Below are positions 4,412 to 5,021 of a stretch of 5,021 nucleotides of DNA, piece by piece. The stretch is from an uncultured Acidimicrobiales bacterium (GTDB lineage Bacteria; Actinomycetota; Acidimicrobiia; Acidimicrobiales; Aldehydirespiratoraceae). The stretch lies in assembly GCA_938091985.1 (NCBI GenBank), contig CALKOE010000200.1:1-5021 (forward strand). Reading direction: 5' to 3'. Numbering within the stretch: the stretch's first letter is position 1; the number at the start of each line of letters is the position of its first letter. The notes beneath the pieces are model-generated. The model made no database searches, was not told the DNA's origin, and worked only from the letters and a program-made list of their open reading frames with translations. The translations under genes and the position numbers were made by a program.

Positions 4412-5021
4412 TCAGGCCTCCGCGACCGCGGGGAGAACCTTGTCGACGGTCAGTTCGAGCGATTGCCAGGCCGAGTCGATCGGCATGCCGCCGACCAGCG
4501 GGTGCAACGACAGTGCGCCGGTTTCGCGGACTCGATCGACAGCCTGCTCCGGCGTGAGGAACTGGTAGATGCCTTCGGCGCGCAGCTCGTCGAGATTGCT
4601 CGCGTGGCTGTGTACCGCAGAGGTCTGGTCCGGGGTCTGCCACGCGTCGTAGGTCGATGCCTCGAGCCAGAAGTGCTGCCCGAGCTCGGCCCACGCCTTG
4701 TCGGGGTCCTCGACCACGTGGACCATCGCGACCTTGTCGGGAGCGATGCAGAAGCCGGCCGTGCCGTGCTTCTCGCACTCCTCGTAGTAAAGCGCTTCGA
4801 GCTCGGGAATCGGAGCGGGGAGCTGGAGCGGCAGGCCGAAGCGGGCCGCCCGCTTGGCGGCAGCGGGACCGGAGCCACCGACCATCACCATCGGATGAGG
4901 GCGGGTGTAGGGCATCGGTCCGACCTTGATGGTCTCACCGTTGATCTCGAACTCTTCGCCCGACCAGACCTTGATCATGGTCTCGAGGCAGTGGTCGAGA
5001 ATCTTGCCTCTCCGCTTCCAC
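4412..5021 (-). CDS. LLM-class (luciferase-like) flavin/F420-dependent oxidoreductase, C-terminal part (runs off the window)
   Basis: The last 202 codons of a luciferase-like TIM-barrel monooxygenase/dehydrogenase are present; the N-terminal part lies right of the window. The visible sequence opens W-K-R-R-G-K-I-L-D-H-C-L-E-T-M-I-K-V-W-S-G-E, the typical (E)-R-x-x-x-x-E-x-L-x-x-(L/I)-x-x-L-W-(T/S)-G helix of this family. The Met at 4978 is therefore internal and not the start. Next come P-M-P-Y-T-R-P-H-P-M-V-M-V-G-G-S-G (about 35-51) and A-A-A-K-R-A-A-R-F-G, the strand and loop that bind the cofactor phosphate in LLM enzymes. The C-terminal region is helical, ending V-L-P-A-V-A-E-A. In actinobacteria many such proteins use F420, but FMN use cannot be excluded without the N-terminus. 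It is the upstream gene of a two-gene unit with the SCO6745-family gene. The substrate is unknown. Confidence 0.87.
   Translation of the reverse strand, partial: WKRRGKILDHCLETMIKVWSGEEFEINGETIKVGPMPYTRPHPMVMVGGSGPAAAKRAARFGLPLQLPAPIPELEALYYEECEKHGTAGFCIAPDKVAMVHVVEDPDKAWAELGQHFWLEASTYDAWQTPDQTSAVHSHASNLDELRAEGIYQFLTPEQAVDRVRETGALSLHPLVGGMPIDSAWQSLELTVDKVLPAVAEA
4417..4421 (-). promoter_or_regulatory. Shine-Dalgarno GGAGG deciding the SCO6745-family start
   Basis: GGAGG on the minus strand lies inside the end of the LLM gene, 7 nt before the ATG at 4409. It is the only strong Shine-Dalgarno sequence at a gene start in the window. It contrasts with the leaderless-looking first genes of other transcripts, as expected for a downstream gene in an operon. 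It rules out the long upstream extension of this frame. Confidence 0.7.

Noticed and set aside
4410..4778. 122-residue upstream extension of the SCO6745-family frame
   Set aside because: It is Arg-rich, low-quality sequence in a different frame over the LLM gene; GGAGG plus the ATG at 4409 marks the real start.
4976..4978. Met at 4978 as the start of the LLM protein
   Set aside because: The frame continues to the window edge with family-typical sequence (W-K-R-R-G-K-I-L-D-H), so this Met is internal.

Overview
The window is GC-rich DNA with strongly G/C-ending codons. It carries gene families common in high-GC Actinobacteria: an LLM-class F420-type oxidoreductase, an SCO6745-type protein, a phytanoyl-CoA-dioxygenase-like oxygenase and an NMO-type flavoenzyme. 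Several genes seem to be read from leaderless mRNAs, with a TANNNT box 6-8 nt before the start codon. An actinobacterium, perhaps of the Acidimicrobiia type, is my inference; no rRNA or other phylogenetic marker is present.

Layout. At 1-97 (minus) is the N-terminus of a probable YeeE/YedE-type membrane transporter. Divergent from it, 193-765 (plus) is a thioredoxin-fold, AhpC/TSA-like gene that is intact except for one in-frame TGA at 325-327. This TGA lies exactly where the first redox Cys of a CxxC motif is expected (H-R-H-I-H-[TGA]-L-P-C). I read it as a selenoprotein of the SelL-related/peroxiredoxin-like kind, with selenocysteine at residue 45, and not as a pseudogene. Ordinary gene calling would report only 355-765 and lose the active site. 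Tail to tail with it, 767-1639 (minus) is a phytanoyl-CoA dioxygenase-like Fe(II)/2-oxoglutarate enzyme. Divergent from that, across a 43-nt gap with CGTGA/TCACG half-sites, 1683-2312 (plus) is a DJ-1/PfpI protein resembling isonitrile hydratase. It ends 3 nt from the convergent end of an NMO-type flavin oxidoreductase, 2316-3440 (minus). Further right are two coupled minus-strand genes: an LLM-class oxidoreductase cut by the window edge (4412-5021) and an SCO6745-family protein (3528-4409), only 2 nt apart.

The genes are mostly stand-alone redox or catabolic enzymes in alternating orientation, not one pathway. The only clear operon is LLM-SCO6745. The most notable item is the probable selenoprotein with a hairpin just downstream of the TGA. 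No mobile element, CRISPR array, tRNA or rRNA was seen. Gene-free gaps are all under 100 nt.
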